7,022 nt of DNA from Thermoleophilaceae bacterium. Lineage in GTDB: Bacteria > Actinomycetota > Thermoleophilia > Solirubrobacterales > Thermoleophilaceae. Positions 1 to 6,046 of this stretch are shown here, piece after piece (position 1 is the first letter of the stretch; every line of letters begins with the position of its first letter). Below the pieces are notes generated by a model. It did not search any database. It was not told the DNA's origin and worked only from the letters and a program-made list of their open reading frames with translations. Location of the stretch: positions 1-7,022 of the forward strand of contig JACCSF010000048.1 of NCBI GenBank assembly GCA_013813135.1, read 5' to 3'. The position numbers and the translations under genes were made by a program.

Positions 1-136
1 AACGCACGCCACCGCCGGCGACCCAGGCGCGCACCACAGCGGCCCCGCCCTCGGCGTAGACCACGCGCACGAGCGCGCCGTCCTGCTCGCGCAGCACGCC
101 GTCGCGCCCCGCCGTGGGCAGTCGGTAGGCGCCCAC
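1..136 (-). CDS. Partial CDS, possible N-terminus of a DNA-3-methyladenine glycosylase II family protein
   Basis: The minus strand is open from about position 169 down to the window edge, so only the first 45 or so codons are present. The only conventional in-frame start I find after the upstream gene's stop is GTG at 134-136, with no convincing ribosome binding site. An upstream non-canonical start cannot be excluded, because the open frame upstream of GTG (LEVDVAPV) reads like part of the same beta-strand. The readable peptide has the pattern PVGAYRLPTAGRDGVLRE followed by a strand-rich, valine-rich stretch. This resembles the N-terminal beta domain that precedes the helix-hairpin-helix core in AlkA-type base-excision glycosylases of high-GC actinobacteria. 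The catalytic region lies outside the window, so the function is a weak inference. It follows the small membrane-protein gene by 29 bases and could be the third gene of the same transcript. Confidence 0.4.
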   Translation of the reverse strand, partial: MGAYRLPTAGRDGVLREQDGALVRVVYAEGGAAVVRAWVAGGGVR

Positions 137-165
137 GGGAGCGACGTCGACTTCGAGAACGGCGG

Positions 166-486
166 CTATCGGTCCTTGAGCAGGTGGATGTCGACCAGGA
201 AGGACCGCGAGGCGGCCACGTCCGCACGCCGCGCGCGGCCGCGGCCACCGCCGAGCCGCAATGTCCGAGCCGCCCGTGGGCGCCGCAGCACCCTCACGAG
301 CAGAAAGCAGGCGACGCCGAGCAGGAAGCCCCCCGTGGCGGCGGCCACAGCAGCCGGGAGCGACACCGGCCCGGCGCGCTCGATCGGGCGCGGCTCGGCC
401 AGCACCGGCAGCGGCGGGACCTCGGCCTCGTGCTCGGGGTCGGGAGGCGCTTCTGGCTTCGGCACCGGGCGAGTGTACCCGGGCAA
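166..486 (-). CDS. Small single-pass membrane protein, function unknown
   Basis: A 106-residue protein of no recognised function. Residues 1-35 are rich in proline and acidic residues (PVPKPEAPPDPEHEAEVPP). Residues about 42-66 form one hydrophobic segment (AAVAAATGGFLLGVACFLLV). A strongly basic, Arg/Gly-rich juxtamembrane region follows (VLRRPRAARTLRLGGGRGRARR), then a conserved-looking tail, SRSFLVDIHLLKDR. The positive charge after the membrane segment predicts the C-terminus in the cytoplasm and the acidic Pro-rich part outside. The start used is TTG at 484-486. A GTG eight codons in (463-465) is an alternative, and neither has a clear ribosome binding site. It begins 13 bases after the stop of the YghO-type acyltransferase, so cotranscription is likely. 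Antisense frames here are also open, as expected at this GC content, but the coherent domain layout favours this frame. Confidence 0.7.
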   Translation of the reverse strand: MPGYTRPVPKPEAPPDPEHEAEVPPLPVLAEPRPIERAGPVSLPAAVAAATGGFLLGVACFLLVRVLRRPRAARTLRLGGGRGRARRADVAASRSFLVDIHLLKDR

Positions 487-499
487 TCGAACGGCAGGC

Positions 500-1624
500 T
501 CAGAGCGCCCGCTCGTAAACCCGGTATTTCTTGTCGATTCGTCCGCCCAGGGCCTCCATGCCGCGGTTCAGCCCCTTGTTGCTCTCGAGCACCCAGCCGC
601 CCTCGCCCGACTTGATGCGGGTGACCTCCGACACGGCGAAGTGCTCCATGTAGAAGCCGGCGGCCACGCCGGTGTGCTGGTAGGCCGGCTTGACCCCGAG
701 GAAGCCGATCCGGCAGCGGTCGATGATGCGCTTGCGGCGCAGGTAGTGCCACCAGCCGAAGGGAAGCAGGCGGCCCTTCATGCGCGCGAGCACCTGGTTG
801 ACGTCGGGAATCGTGATCGCCACGCCCACCGTCTCGCCCGTGGCCGTCTCGGCCACCATGAACCACTCCCGGTCGAACACGAGGTGCAGCTCCTGCGCGT
901 AGGCGTCCAGGTCCTGCTTGGTGTATGGGACGAAGCCCCAGTTGCGTGACCAGGCTTCGTTCCAGAGCTGCCCGAAGGCGTCCAGGTCGCGCCTCAGGCT
1001 GCGGCGGGTCATCTTGCGGATCCTGATCTCGTGCTTGGGCTCGAGGTCCGCGGCCAGCTTGCGGATGACGGGCAGGATCTTCTCCTTGTCGGACATGCGC
1101 AGCTCCCACATCAGGAGGTCCACCGCCTTCTCGAGCCCGGCCTGCTCCAGCATCACGTGGTAGTAGGGCGGCTGCCACGGCTGGCGGATCATCGGCTCGC
1201 GGTTGAAGCCCTCGATCAGCACGCCGGCGTCGTCGTTCATCGTGAAGTCCATCGGACCGACCATGTGGTCGCGGCCGTGCTCGCGCAGCCAGCCGGCCGC
1301 GGCGTCGAGCAGTCCGGCGAGCACATCGGGGTCCTCCTCGAACTCGAGGAAGCCGAACATTCCCCAGGCGTTGTCGTGGAAATCGTTGAAGTGACGGTCC
1401 AGCTGGGCGCTCACGCGGCCGACCACGCGGCCGTCGCGCCAGGCCAGGAACAGCTCGGCCTCGCCATGCTTGAAGAACGCGTTGAAGCGGGGGCGCAGGA
1501 ACAGGTGCCGCTCAACCTTGAGCGGGGGGATCCACGGCGTCCCGGTAGCATGCAGCCGGAACGGCAGATTGACGAATTGGCGCCTGTCCGAAAGCGAACG
1601 GACCGGTCGGAGCTCAACTGACAC
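500..1624 (-). CDS. YghO-type tandem GNAT N-acyltransferase (candidate bacterial ceramide synthase)
   Basis: A 374-residue protein that reads as two GNAT-fold halves. The first half (about 1-165) has a positively charged N-terminal region, then GPMDFTMNDD near 123-132 and a QPPYYH motif at 151-156. These are hallmarks of the E. coli YghO-like family. The second half (about 198-374) carries an acyl-CoA-binding motif, GVKPAYQHTGVAAG, with Q316, G319 and A321, and ends with a WVLESNKGLNRGME motif near 344-357. The GTG start at 1622-1624 is favoured because AGGGTGG sits about six bases upstream and homology begins there; the frame stays open far upstream only because of GC content. Family knowledge: GNAT-type proteins of this kind have been linked to N-acylation of sphingoid bases in bacterial ceramide synthesis. 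The divergent neighbour is a serine-palmitoyltransferase-like enzyme, which supports that role. Acylation of another amine remains possible. The protein appears soluble. Confidence 0.9.
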   Translation of the reverse strand: MSVELRPVRSLSDRRQFVNLPFRLHATGTPWIPPLKVERHLFLRPRFNAFFKHGEAELFLAWRDGRVVGRVSAQLDRHFNDFHDNAWGMFGFLEFEEDPDVLAGLLDAAAGWLREHGRDHMVGPMDFTMNDDAGVLIEGFNREPMIRQPWQPPYYHVMLEQAGLEKAVDLLMWELRMSDKEKILPVIRKLAADLEPKHEIRIRKMTRRSLRRDLDAFGQLWNEAWSRNWGFVPYTKQDLDAYAQELHLVFDREWFMVAETATGETVGVAITIPDVNQVLARMKGRLLPFGWWHYLRRKRIIDRCRIGFLGVKPAYQHTGVAAGFYMEHFAVSEVTRIKSGEGGWVLESNKGLNRGMEALGGRIDKKYRVYERAL

Positions 1625-1639
1625 GGCGCGCCACCCTAC

Positions 1640-2896
1640 ATGCCAACCGCCATCGATCTCTTCGAAAAGGCTCGCCGTCACGAGCGTCTGGAGCAGCTGC
1701 GCGCCGCGCGCGAGCACGACCTGATGCCGTATTTCCGGGTCGTAGAGGCCGAGCCCGGGCCGGTCGCGCTGATGGAAGGGCGCGAGCGGATCACGCTCGG
1801 ATCCAACAACTACCTCGGGCTGACCGGCGATTCGCGGGTCAAGGCAGCCGCCCGCGAGGCGCTCGACCATTACGGCACCGGGCTCACCGGCTCGCGCTTC
1901 ATGAACGGCACTACGCCCCTGCACCTGGAGCTCGAGCGCGAGCTGGCGGACTGGATGGGCACCGAGGATGCGCTCGTCTACACCACGGGCTATCTCGCGA
2001 ACGTGGGCGCGATCGGCACGCTGCTGGGCCCGGGCGACACGGTGGTCTGCGACAGCGGCGACCACGCCTCGATCCTCGACGCCGTGGCGCTCTCGCGCGC
2101 CCGGGTGCGGCCCTTCCGGCACAACCGCCTGGACAAGCTGGAGACGATGCTGTCGCGGGCGGAATCGGACGGCGGCGGGGTGCTCGTGGTGGTGGACGGC
2201 CTGTTCTCGATGGAGGGCGACCTCTCCCCGCTGCCCGACGTCACGGCGCTGTGCCGCGAGCACGGTGCCCGCCTGATGGTGGACGAGGCGCACGGCGTCG
2301 GCGTGCTCGGCGAGCGCGGCACCGGCGCCAGCGAGCTGCTCGACTGCGAGGACGAGGTGGACCTGCGCATGGGCACCTTCTCGAAGTCGCTCGCCTCCTG
2401 CGGCGGATTCATCGCGGGGCCGCACGACGTGATCGACTTCCTGCGCGTCCAGTCGCGCGCCTTCATGTTCACGGCGGCTGCGGTGCCCGCCGCCACCGGT
2501 GCTGCGCTCGGCGCGCTGCGCATCATCCGCTCCGACGAGGGTGCCGAGCTGCGGGCCAAGGTGCTCGACAACGCCCGCTACCTGCACGACGGCCTGGCGG
2601 CGCTGGGCTACGGGGTGATGGAGCCGAACGAGCTTCCCGACGGCTCCGGCCTGATCACGCCGATCGTGCCGGTGCTGGTGGGCGACGACTGGAAGGCCGT
2701 GCTGCTCTGGAAGGCGCTCTACGACGCAGGTGTCTACGTGAACGTGGCGATCTACCCGGCCGTCCAGCGCGGCGGAGCGCTGCTGCGCACGTCCGTGATG
2801 GCCACGCACGAGCGTGAGCACCTCGACCGCGCGCTGTCGATCTTCGATCGGGTAAAGGGCGAGGTCGAGGCGATGACCGCGCCGGACGTCGGCTGA
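1640..2896 (+). CDS. Serine palmitoyltransferase-like alpha-oxoamine synthase (PLP-dependent)
   Basis: A 418-residue fold-type I PLP enzyme that would condense an acyl thioester with an amino acid, releasing CO2, to give a 3-keto amine. PLP-site features are all present: GSNNYLGL near 54-61, H142 in CDSGDHASI (stacks on the cofactor), D215 and H218 in VDEAHGVGVLG, and the Schiff-base lysine K249 in MGTFSKSLASCGGFIAG. R383 in LLRTSVMATH fits the substrate-carboxylate arginine. The TFSKS...GGF lysine motif and TSVMATH resemble bacterial serine palmitoyltransferases more than 8-amino-7-oxononanoate synthase or 2-amino-3-ketobutyrate ligase, which usually have a G(T)xxKALGG-type motif. Length matches the family. 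The ATG at 1640 fits the family N-terminus (DLFEKARR) but has no obvious ribosome binding site. The gene is divergent from the YghO-type acyltransferase with a 15-base gap. Glycine C-acetyltransferase or cysteate acyltransferase (sulfonolipid) activity are alternatives. Confidence 0.92.
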   Translation: MPTAIDLFEKARRHERLEQLRAAREHDLMPYFRVVEAEPGPVALMEGRERITLGSNNYLGLTGDSRVKAAAREALDHYGTGLTGSRFMNGTTPLHLELERELADWMGTEDALVYTTGYLANVGAIGTLLGPGDTVVCDSGDHASILDAVALSRARVRPFRHNRLDKLETMLSRAESDGGGVLVVVDGLFSMEGDLSPLPDVTALCREHGARLMVDEAHGVGVLGERGTGASELLDCEDEVDLRMGTFSKSLASCGGFIAGPHDVIDFLRVQSRAFMFTAAAVPAATGAALGALRIIRSDEGAELRAKVLDNARYLHDGLAALGYGVMEPNELPDGSGLITPIVPVLVGDDWKAVLLWKALYDAGVYVNVAIYPAVQRGGALLRTSVMATHEREHLDRALSIFDRVKGEVEAMTAPDVG

Positions 2897-2909
2897 CGCA
2901 GCGACCGTT

Positions 2910-3488
2910 GTGCACGAGTGGCAGGAACGCCTCCGCGACGGTGAGCGGCTCCTCGTGCGCCCGATCCGCCCCGACGATCGCGACGAGCTGGCCGCCGGGA
3001 TACATAGGCTCAGCCCGGAGTCGCGCTACCGCCGCTTCTTCACGCCCACCAGCGAGCTGAGCTCGTCGCAGCTGACGTACCTGACGGACGTCGATCACCG
3101 TGACCACGAGGCGCTGGTCGCGATCGAGCCGGACACCGGGCACGGGCTCGGGGTGGCCCGCTTCGTGCGCTCGGTCGAGGATAAGGAGCGGGCCGAGGTG
3201 GCCGTGGCAGTCGCCGACTCGTGGCAGGGACGCGGCGTGGCCACCGCGCTGCTCAACCGCCTCACCGAGCGCGCCCGCGAGGAGGGCATCCGCCGCTTCA
3301 GCGCGGAGATCCTCGCCGACAACCGGCCCATGCTCGAGCTGATCGACGACCTCGGCGAGGTGAGCGTGAAGCACCGCGACCACGGCAGCGTCGAAGTGGA
3401 GGTGGAGCTGCCCGACGAGGGCATCGGAGCGGCGCTGCGCGAGACGCTGCGAGCGGCGGCGAGGGGTCTGCTGCGGGTGCGCACATGA
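2910..3488 (+). CDS. GNAT family N-acetyltransferase, Pat-like
   Basis: A 192-residue protein with one GNAT domain. The opening LRDGERLLVRPIRPDDRDEL (about 8-27) and LSPESRYRRFF (34-44) are typical of the GNAT domain found in actinobacterial protein-lysine acetyltransferases of the Pat type. The acetyl-CoA pyrophosphate-binding motif A is DSWQGRGVATALL, with Q106, G107, R108, G109 and A111. ILADNRPML (134-142) fits the following motif B, with N138. There is no cyclic-nucleotide-binding domain, unlike mycobacterial PatA. The last 25 or so residues form a basic helix (ALRETLRAAARGLLRVRT). The start is GTG at 2910-2912, 13 bases after the oxoamine synthase stop and without a clear ribosome binding site, so translation may depend on readthrough of ribosomes from the upstream gene. 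A role in lipid metabolism is suggested only by position. Substrate unknown. Confidence 0.88.
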   Translation: MHEWQERLRDGERLLVRPIRPDDRDELAAGIHRLSPESRYRRFFTPTSELSSSQLTYLTDVDHRDHEALVAIEPDTGHGLGVARFVRSVEDKERAEVAVAVADSWQGRGVATALLNRLTERAREEGIRRFSAEILADNRPMLELIDDLGEVSVKHRDHGSVEVEVELPDEGIGAALRETLRAAARGLLRVRT

Positions 3489-3509
3489 TGCGCTGACACG
3501 ACGTCCCCC

Positions 3510-3534
3510 TCCGGGCGGCTACGGCCGGGCCGGA
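3510..3534. terminator. Hairpin with TACG tetraloop between convergent genes, likely bidirectional terminator
   Basis: TCCGG(G)CGGC-TACG-GCCG(GG)CCGGA forms a nine-pair stem with a small internal bulge, closed as C(UACG)G, a UNCG-class extra-stable tetraloop in plus-strand RNA. It begins 22 bases after the acetyltransferase stop and lies 20 bases beyond the stop of the convergent transporter gene. No T-tract follows (the downstream side is C-rich), so intrinsic termination would be of the weak, GC-rich actinobacterial type. Placement between convergent stops is the main support. Confidence 0.5.
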
Positions 3535-3553
3535 CCCCCTCATCGCAGCTGTT

Positions 3554-4504
3554 TCAGGTGCGCAGCTCCTGCGTGCGCGCCGGGCCGGACGATGCCCCGG
3601 TGCCGCCACGCCGGCGGCCGACGCGCGTCGCGACAGCGGTCAGCCCCGGTGGGAGGCGGCCGTCCGTGGACAGCCAGGATCCGGCCAGGATCAGCAGCAG
3701 GCCGGCCACCGCTCCGGCGGTCACCCGCTCGTCCAGGATCGCCACGCCGAGCCCGAGCGCGACCACCGGGTTCACGTAGGTGATGATGCTCGCCCGGCTG
3801 GGCCCGATCTCGGCGATCAGGCGGAAGAAGATCAGGAAGGCGAGCGCCGTGCAGATCAGCCCCAGGCCGGCCACCGACGCGAGCGCCTCGTCCGTGGGCA
3901 CCTCGGTCGGGAAGCCGCCGATCGCCAGCGGCAGCAGCATGATCGACGCGATGCCGAGCGCGCCGGCGACCGGCCCGAGCGGGTCACCGGAGGTGAGGTG
4001 GCGCTTGGCGATCAGCGGCCCGCAGGCGTACCCGAAGGTGGCCGCCAGCACCGCGCCGGCGCCGACCAGCTGCGACCCGCGGGTGCCGATGTCGATGCCC
4101 ACCAGGGCCACCACGCCGCCGAGCCCTACCAGCATCCCGATGAAGCGCGTGCGCGTGGGCTGCTCGCCCTTGTCGAAGCGCAGCGCCAGGAAGGCGATCA
4201 CCAGGGGCACGGCCGCGATCAGGATCGCCGCGAGCGAGGACGAGACGCGCTGCTCGCCAAAGGCGATCAACGGGAAGGGCAGCGTGATCTCGAACAGCGC
4301 GAACGCCGCCAGCCAGCGCAGCGGCAGGCCGCGCAGGGCGCCCGTGCGCCACGCGATCGGCAGCAGCACCAAGGCGGCGAGCGCCACGCGCGACCAGGCG
4401 ACGAAGCCCGGCGACAGATCCTCCACCGCGAGCTTGATGAACAGGTACGGGACGCCCCAGACGACGGAGACGGCGGCGAACAGCGCCCAGCCGCGCGGGG
4501 TCAT
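3554..4504 (-). CDS. EamA-family (DMT superfamily) metabolite exporter
   Basis: A 316-residue polytopic inner-membrane protein with about ten hydrophobic segments in two EamA repeats, roughly residues 5-135 and 150-285. Family signs include the N-terminal WGVPYLFIKLAVEDLSPGFVAWSR pattern and, in the second repeat, TYVNPVVALGLGVAILDERVT, which is the usual end-of-repeat motif with its acidic residue. The last 30 or so residues are a basic Arg/Gly-rich cytoplasmic tail. Members of this family export amino acids, nucleosides or other small metabolites; substrate cannot be read from sequence. The ATG at 4502-4504 overlaps the azlD stop as ATGA, which fixes the start and indicates translational coupling. 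Being third in an azlC-azlD operon suggests an amino acid or related metabolite as cargo. Confidence 0.92.
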   Translation of the reverse strand: MTPRGWALFAAVSVVWGVPYLFIKLAVEDLSPGFVAWSRVALAALVLLPIAWRTGALRGLPLRWLAAFALFEITLPFPLIAFGEQRVSSSLAAILIAAVPLVIAFLALRFDKGEQPTRTRFIGMLVGLGGVVALVGIDIGTRGSQLVGAGAVLAATFGYACGPLIAKRHLTSGDPLGPVAGALGIASIMLLPLAIGGFPTEVPTDEALASVAGLGLICTALAFLIFFRLIAEIGPSRASIITYVNPVVALGLGVAILDERVTAGAVAGLLLILAGSWLSTDGRLPPGLTAVATRVGRRRGGTGASSGPARTQELRT

Positions 4505-4809
4505 GCGATCGCTCTCAGCAGTGCGGCGGTCACGGCGGCGATCACGATAACCATGAGCAGCGGCGCCTTGACCGCGACGGCGATGCCGGCGGCGGCCAGG
4601 CCGGCCCCGCGCTCGTCGAGCACAAGCGACTCGTCGGATGCGAACGCGCCGGTGGCCACCAGCGCCGCGAGCAGGGCCGGGGCGAGCAGCTCGACCACCC
4701 TCGCGCTGCCCTGCGGCAGCTGCCGTCCCGCGGCGAGCACCGGCCCGGCGGCCTTCAGCAGGACCGTCGCGGCGCCGACCACCACCACAGCGAGCCAGGC
4801 CGAGCTCAC
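4501..4809 (-). CDS. azlD: AzlD-family branched-chain amino acid exporter, small subunit
   Basis: A 102-residue very hydrophobic protein with three to four membrane segments (about 5-27, 37-57, 66-82 and 84-100). The order and the LLAPALLAALVATGAF stretch in the second segment fit the AzlD family, the small partner of AzlC in branched-chain amino acid export (BrnE/YgaH-like). I start it at GTG 4807-4809, which overlaps the azlC stop as GTGA. An upstream ATG at 4846-4848 keeps the frame open but would add 13 polar, Arg/Pro-rich residues inside azlC and is less likely. Its own stop overlaps the eamA start as ATGA. The family assignment rests on size, topology and the adjacent azlC more than on a single motif. 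Confidence 0.9.
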   Translation of the reverse strand: MSSAWLAVVVVGAATVLLKAAGPVLAAGRQLPQGSARVVELLAPALLAALVATGAFASDESLVLDERGAGLAAAGIAVAVKAPLLMVIVIAAVTAALLRAIA

Positions 4810-5510
4810 GCGGGAGCCTGCCGCTCCAAGCGGAGGCCGACGAGGCACGCCGTCGTGGCGGCGATCACCGGGATGCCGGCCGGACTGATCGGCGTCAGCG
4901 CGAGCGCGATCCCGGCGCCAAACAGCGCCGCCGAAAGCGCCCTGCGGTCGCGCACCAGCGGCGCGAGCAGAGCGAGGAACAGGGCCGGGAAGGCCGCGTC
5001 CAGCCCGAGCGTGGCCGGGTCGGCGAGCGAGTCGCCCGCCACCACGCCGATCGCGGTCCCGCCGCTCCAGCCCGCGTACAGGCCGAGGCCGGCGCCGATC
5101 AGGATGCGGCGGTCGAACCCACCGTCGCGCCGCGAGAGCGCCCAGCTCTCGTCCACCAGGAGCTGGGCCTCGAGCAGGCGTCGCAGCCAGCCGCCACGGA
5201 AGGCCGTGGCCGCCGACAGGGCCATCGGGCCGTAGCGGGCGTTCAGCAGCACGGCGGCCACGATCGCCGCGGCGGCCGTGCCGCCCGCGCCCAGGACCGA
5301 GACCACCGCGAACTGAGCCGAGCCGGCGAACGTGGTCAGCGACATCACGATCGCGGCTGCCCCGTCGAAGCCCGCGGCCCGCGCGAGCAAGCCAAAGGAC
5401 ACGCCGAAGGCGAGCACCGCAGGCAGCAGCGGCATCATGGCCCGCAGGCCGGCGCCGTAGCCGCCCAGGTCCAGCGCGCGCCTGCGCCCGATCGCAGTGG
5501 AATCCGGCAT
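4806..5510 (-). CDS. azlC: AzlC-family branched-chain amino acid exporter, large subunit
   Basis: A 234-residue inner-membrane protein, normal length for AzlC. Family landmarks: MMPLLPAVLAFGVSFGLLAR in the first segment (25-44), TTFAGSAQFAVV (59-70), VLLNARYGPMALS (87-99) and LGLDAAFPALFLALL (168-182). AzlC and AzlD together form an exporter of branched-chain amino acids; azaleucine resistance in Bacillus subtilis and BrnFE in Corynebacterium are the known examples. ATG at 5508-5510 is chosen because family homology begins soon after it. A longer frame from 5555 would run into the divergent regulator's 5' region. I see no good ribosome binding site before the ATG. It heads a coupled azlC-azlD-eamA operon and is divergent from an Lrp-type gene, its probable regulator. 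Confidence 0.93.
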   Translation of the reverse strand: MPDSTAIGRRRALDLGGYGAGLRAMMPLLPAVLAFGVSFGLLARAAGFDGAAAIVMSLTTFAGSAQFAVVSVLGAGGTAAAAIVAAVLLNARYGPMALSAATAFRGGWLRRLLEAQLLVDESWALSRRDGGFDRRILIGAGLGLYAGWSGGTAIGVVAGDSLADPATLGLDAAFPALFLALLAPLVRDRRALSAALFGAGIALALTPISPAGIPVIAATTACLVGLRLERQAPA

Positions 5511-5582
5511 CGAAGCCAGTACGCTACGTGCTGTATGGAGAAAAGCTGCTCCCATCGAAGAATGTGCATGAATTGAGCATTC
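5511..5582. promoter_or_regulatory. Divergent azlC / lrp control region with imperfect palindrome
   Basis: The 53 bases between the two chosen starts are noticeably richer in A and T than their surroundings, as is the first stretch of the lrp gene. At 5560-5582 lies an imperfect palindrome, GAATGnnCAnnnnnTGnnCATTC, with 7 of 11 positions paired. It overlaps the possible lrp starts. Lrp/AsnC proteins bind symmetric, AT-leaning sites of about this size and usually autoregulate, so this is a candidate operator. I could not assign -35/-10 boxes with confidence for either direction. Confidence 0.4.
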
Positions 5583-6046
5583 GGCTCGAACTTGATTCAG
5601 TAGATCGGGCGCTGCTGCGCGAGCTTCAGAACGATGCGCGGCAGACCAACAAGACGCTCGCCGAGAAGGTGGGCGTGGCTCCCTCCACCTGCCTGGAACG
5701 TGTGCGGGAGCTGCGCGCGCGGGGCGTGATCACGGGCTTCGGCGCGCACATCGACCCGGCGGCGATCGGCCGGCCGATGGAGGCGATCATGTCGATCCAG
5801 CAGGGCTCGGCGCAGCGCCAGGCGACCGAGAACCTGCTCGAGCATGCAGCCTCCCTGCCCGAGACCGTGCGCGTGATGGCACTGACCGGCACCACCGACT
5901 TCATCGTCCACGTAGCGGTCAGGGACATGGAGCATCTGCGCGACCTCGTCTGGAACCTGATCGAGCGGCGCGAGGTCGCCCGCATCCAGAGCTCGCTGGT
6001 GCTGGCGCAGGTCGAGGGTCCACCCTTGGTGCCGTTGGACGACTAG
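5564..6046 (+). CDS. Lrp/AsnC family transcriptional regulator
   Basis: About 160 residues. The N-terminal winged helix-turn-helix starts at LELDSVDRALLRELQNDARQ and continues with NKTLAEKVGVAPSTCLERVR, the recognition helix being around APSTCLERV, then GVITGFGAHIDPAAIG at the domain junction. The C-terminal RAM (effector-binding, oligomerising) domain includes VRVMALTGTTDFIVHVAV, with the TGxxDF loop that binds amino acids in this family, and ends in IQSSLVL. The start is uncertain: GTG 5564 is preferred because it leaves 53 bases to azlC, but GTG 5528 (172 residues) and TTG 5573 (157 residues) are in frame and none has a well-spaced ribosome binding site. Divergence from azlCD parallels B. 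subtilis azlB, an Lrp-type repressor of azlCD, so control of the exporter by an amino acid is the likely job. Confidence 0.93.
   Translation: MHELSIRLELDSVDRALLRELQNDARQTNKTLAEKVGVAPSTCLERVRELRARGVITGFGAHIDPAAIGRPMEAIMSIQQGSAQRQATENLLEHAASLPETVRVMALTGTTDFIVHVAVRDMEHLRDLVWNLIERREVARIQSSLVLAQVEGPPLVPLDD

Noticed and set aside
176..949. Plus-strand open frames of 143 and 257 codons at the left end
   Set aside because: They are low-complexity Arg/Ala/Pro-rich translations antisense to the acyltransferase and small membrane protein, which have coherent domain structure.
1569..1574. TTGACG resembling a -35 box upstream of the oxoamine synthase
   Set aside because: No TAnnnT-type -10 lies 16-18 bases downstream, so I do not call a promoter there.
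1625..2821. Minus-strand open frame running antisense through the oxoamine synthase, continuous with the acyltransferase frame (773 codons in all)
   Set aside because: Third-position GC leaves the antisense frame free of stops. The residues are His/Arg/Val-rich with no domain, and the real protein starts at GTG 1624 with a ribosome binding site and family homology.
3780..5576. Three long plus-strand open frames (256, 296 and 312 codons) over the transporter operon
   Set aside because: They are antisense to well-recognised EamA, AzlD and AzlC membrane proteins, and their translations are repetitive Arg/Gln/Gly/Ala without motifs.
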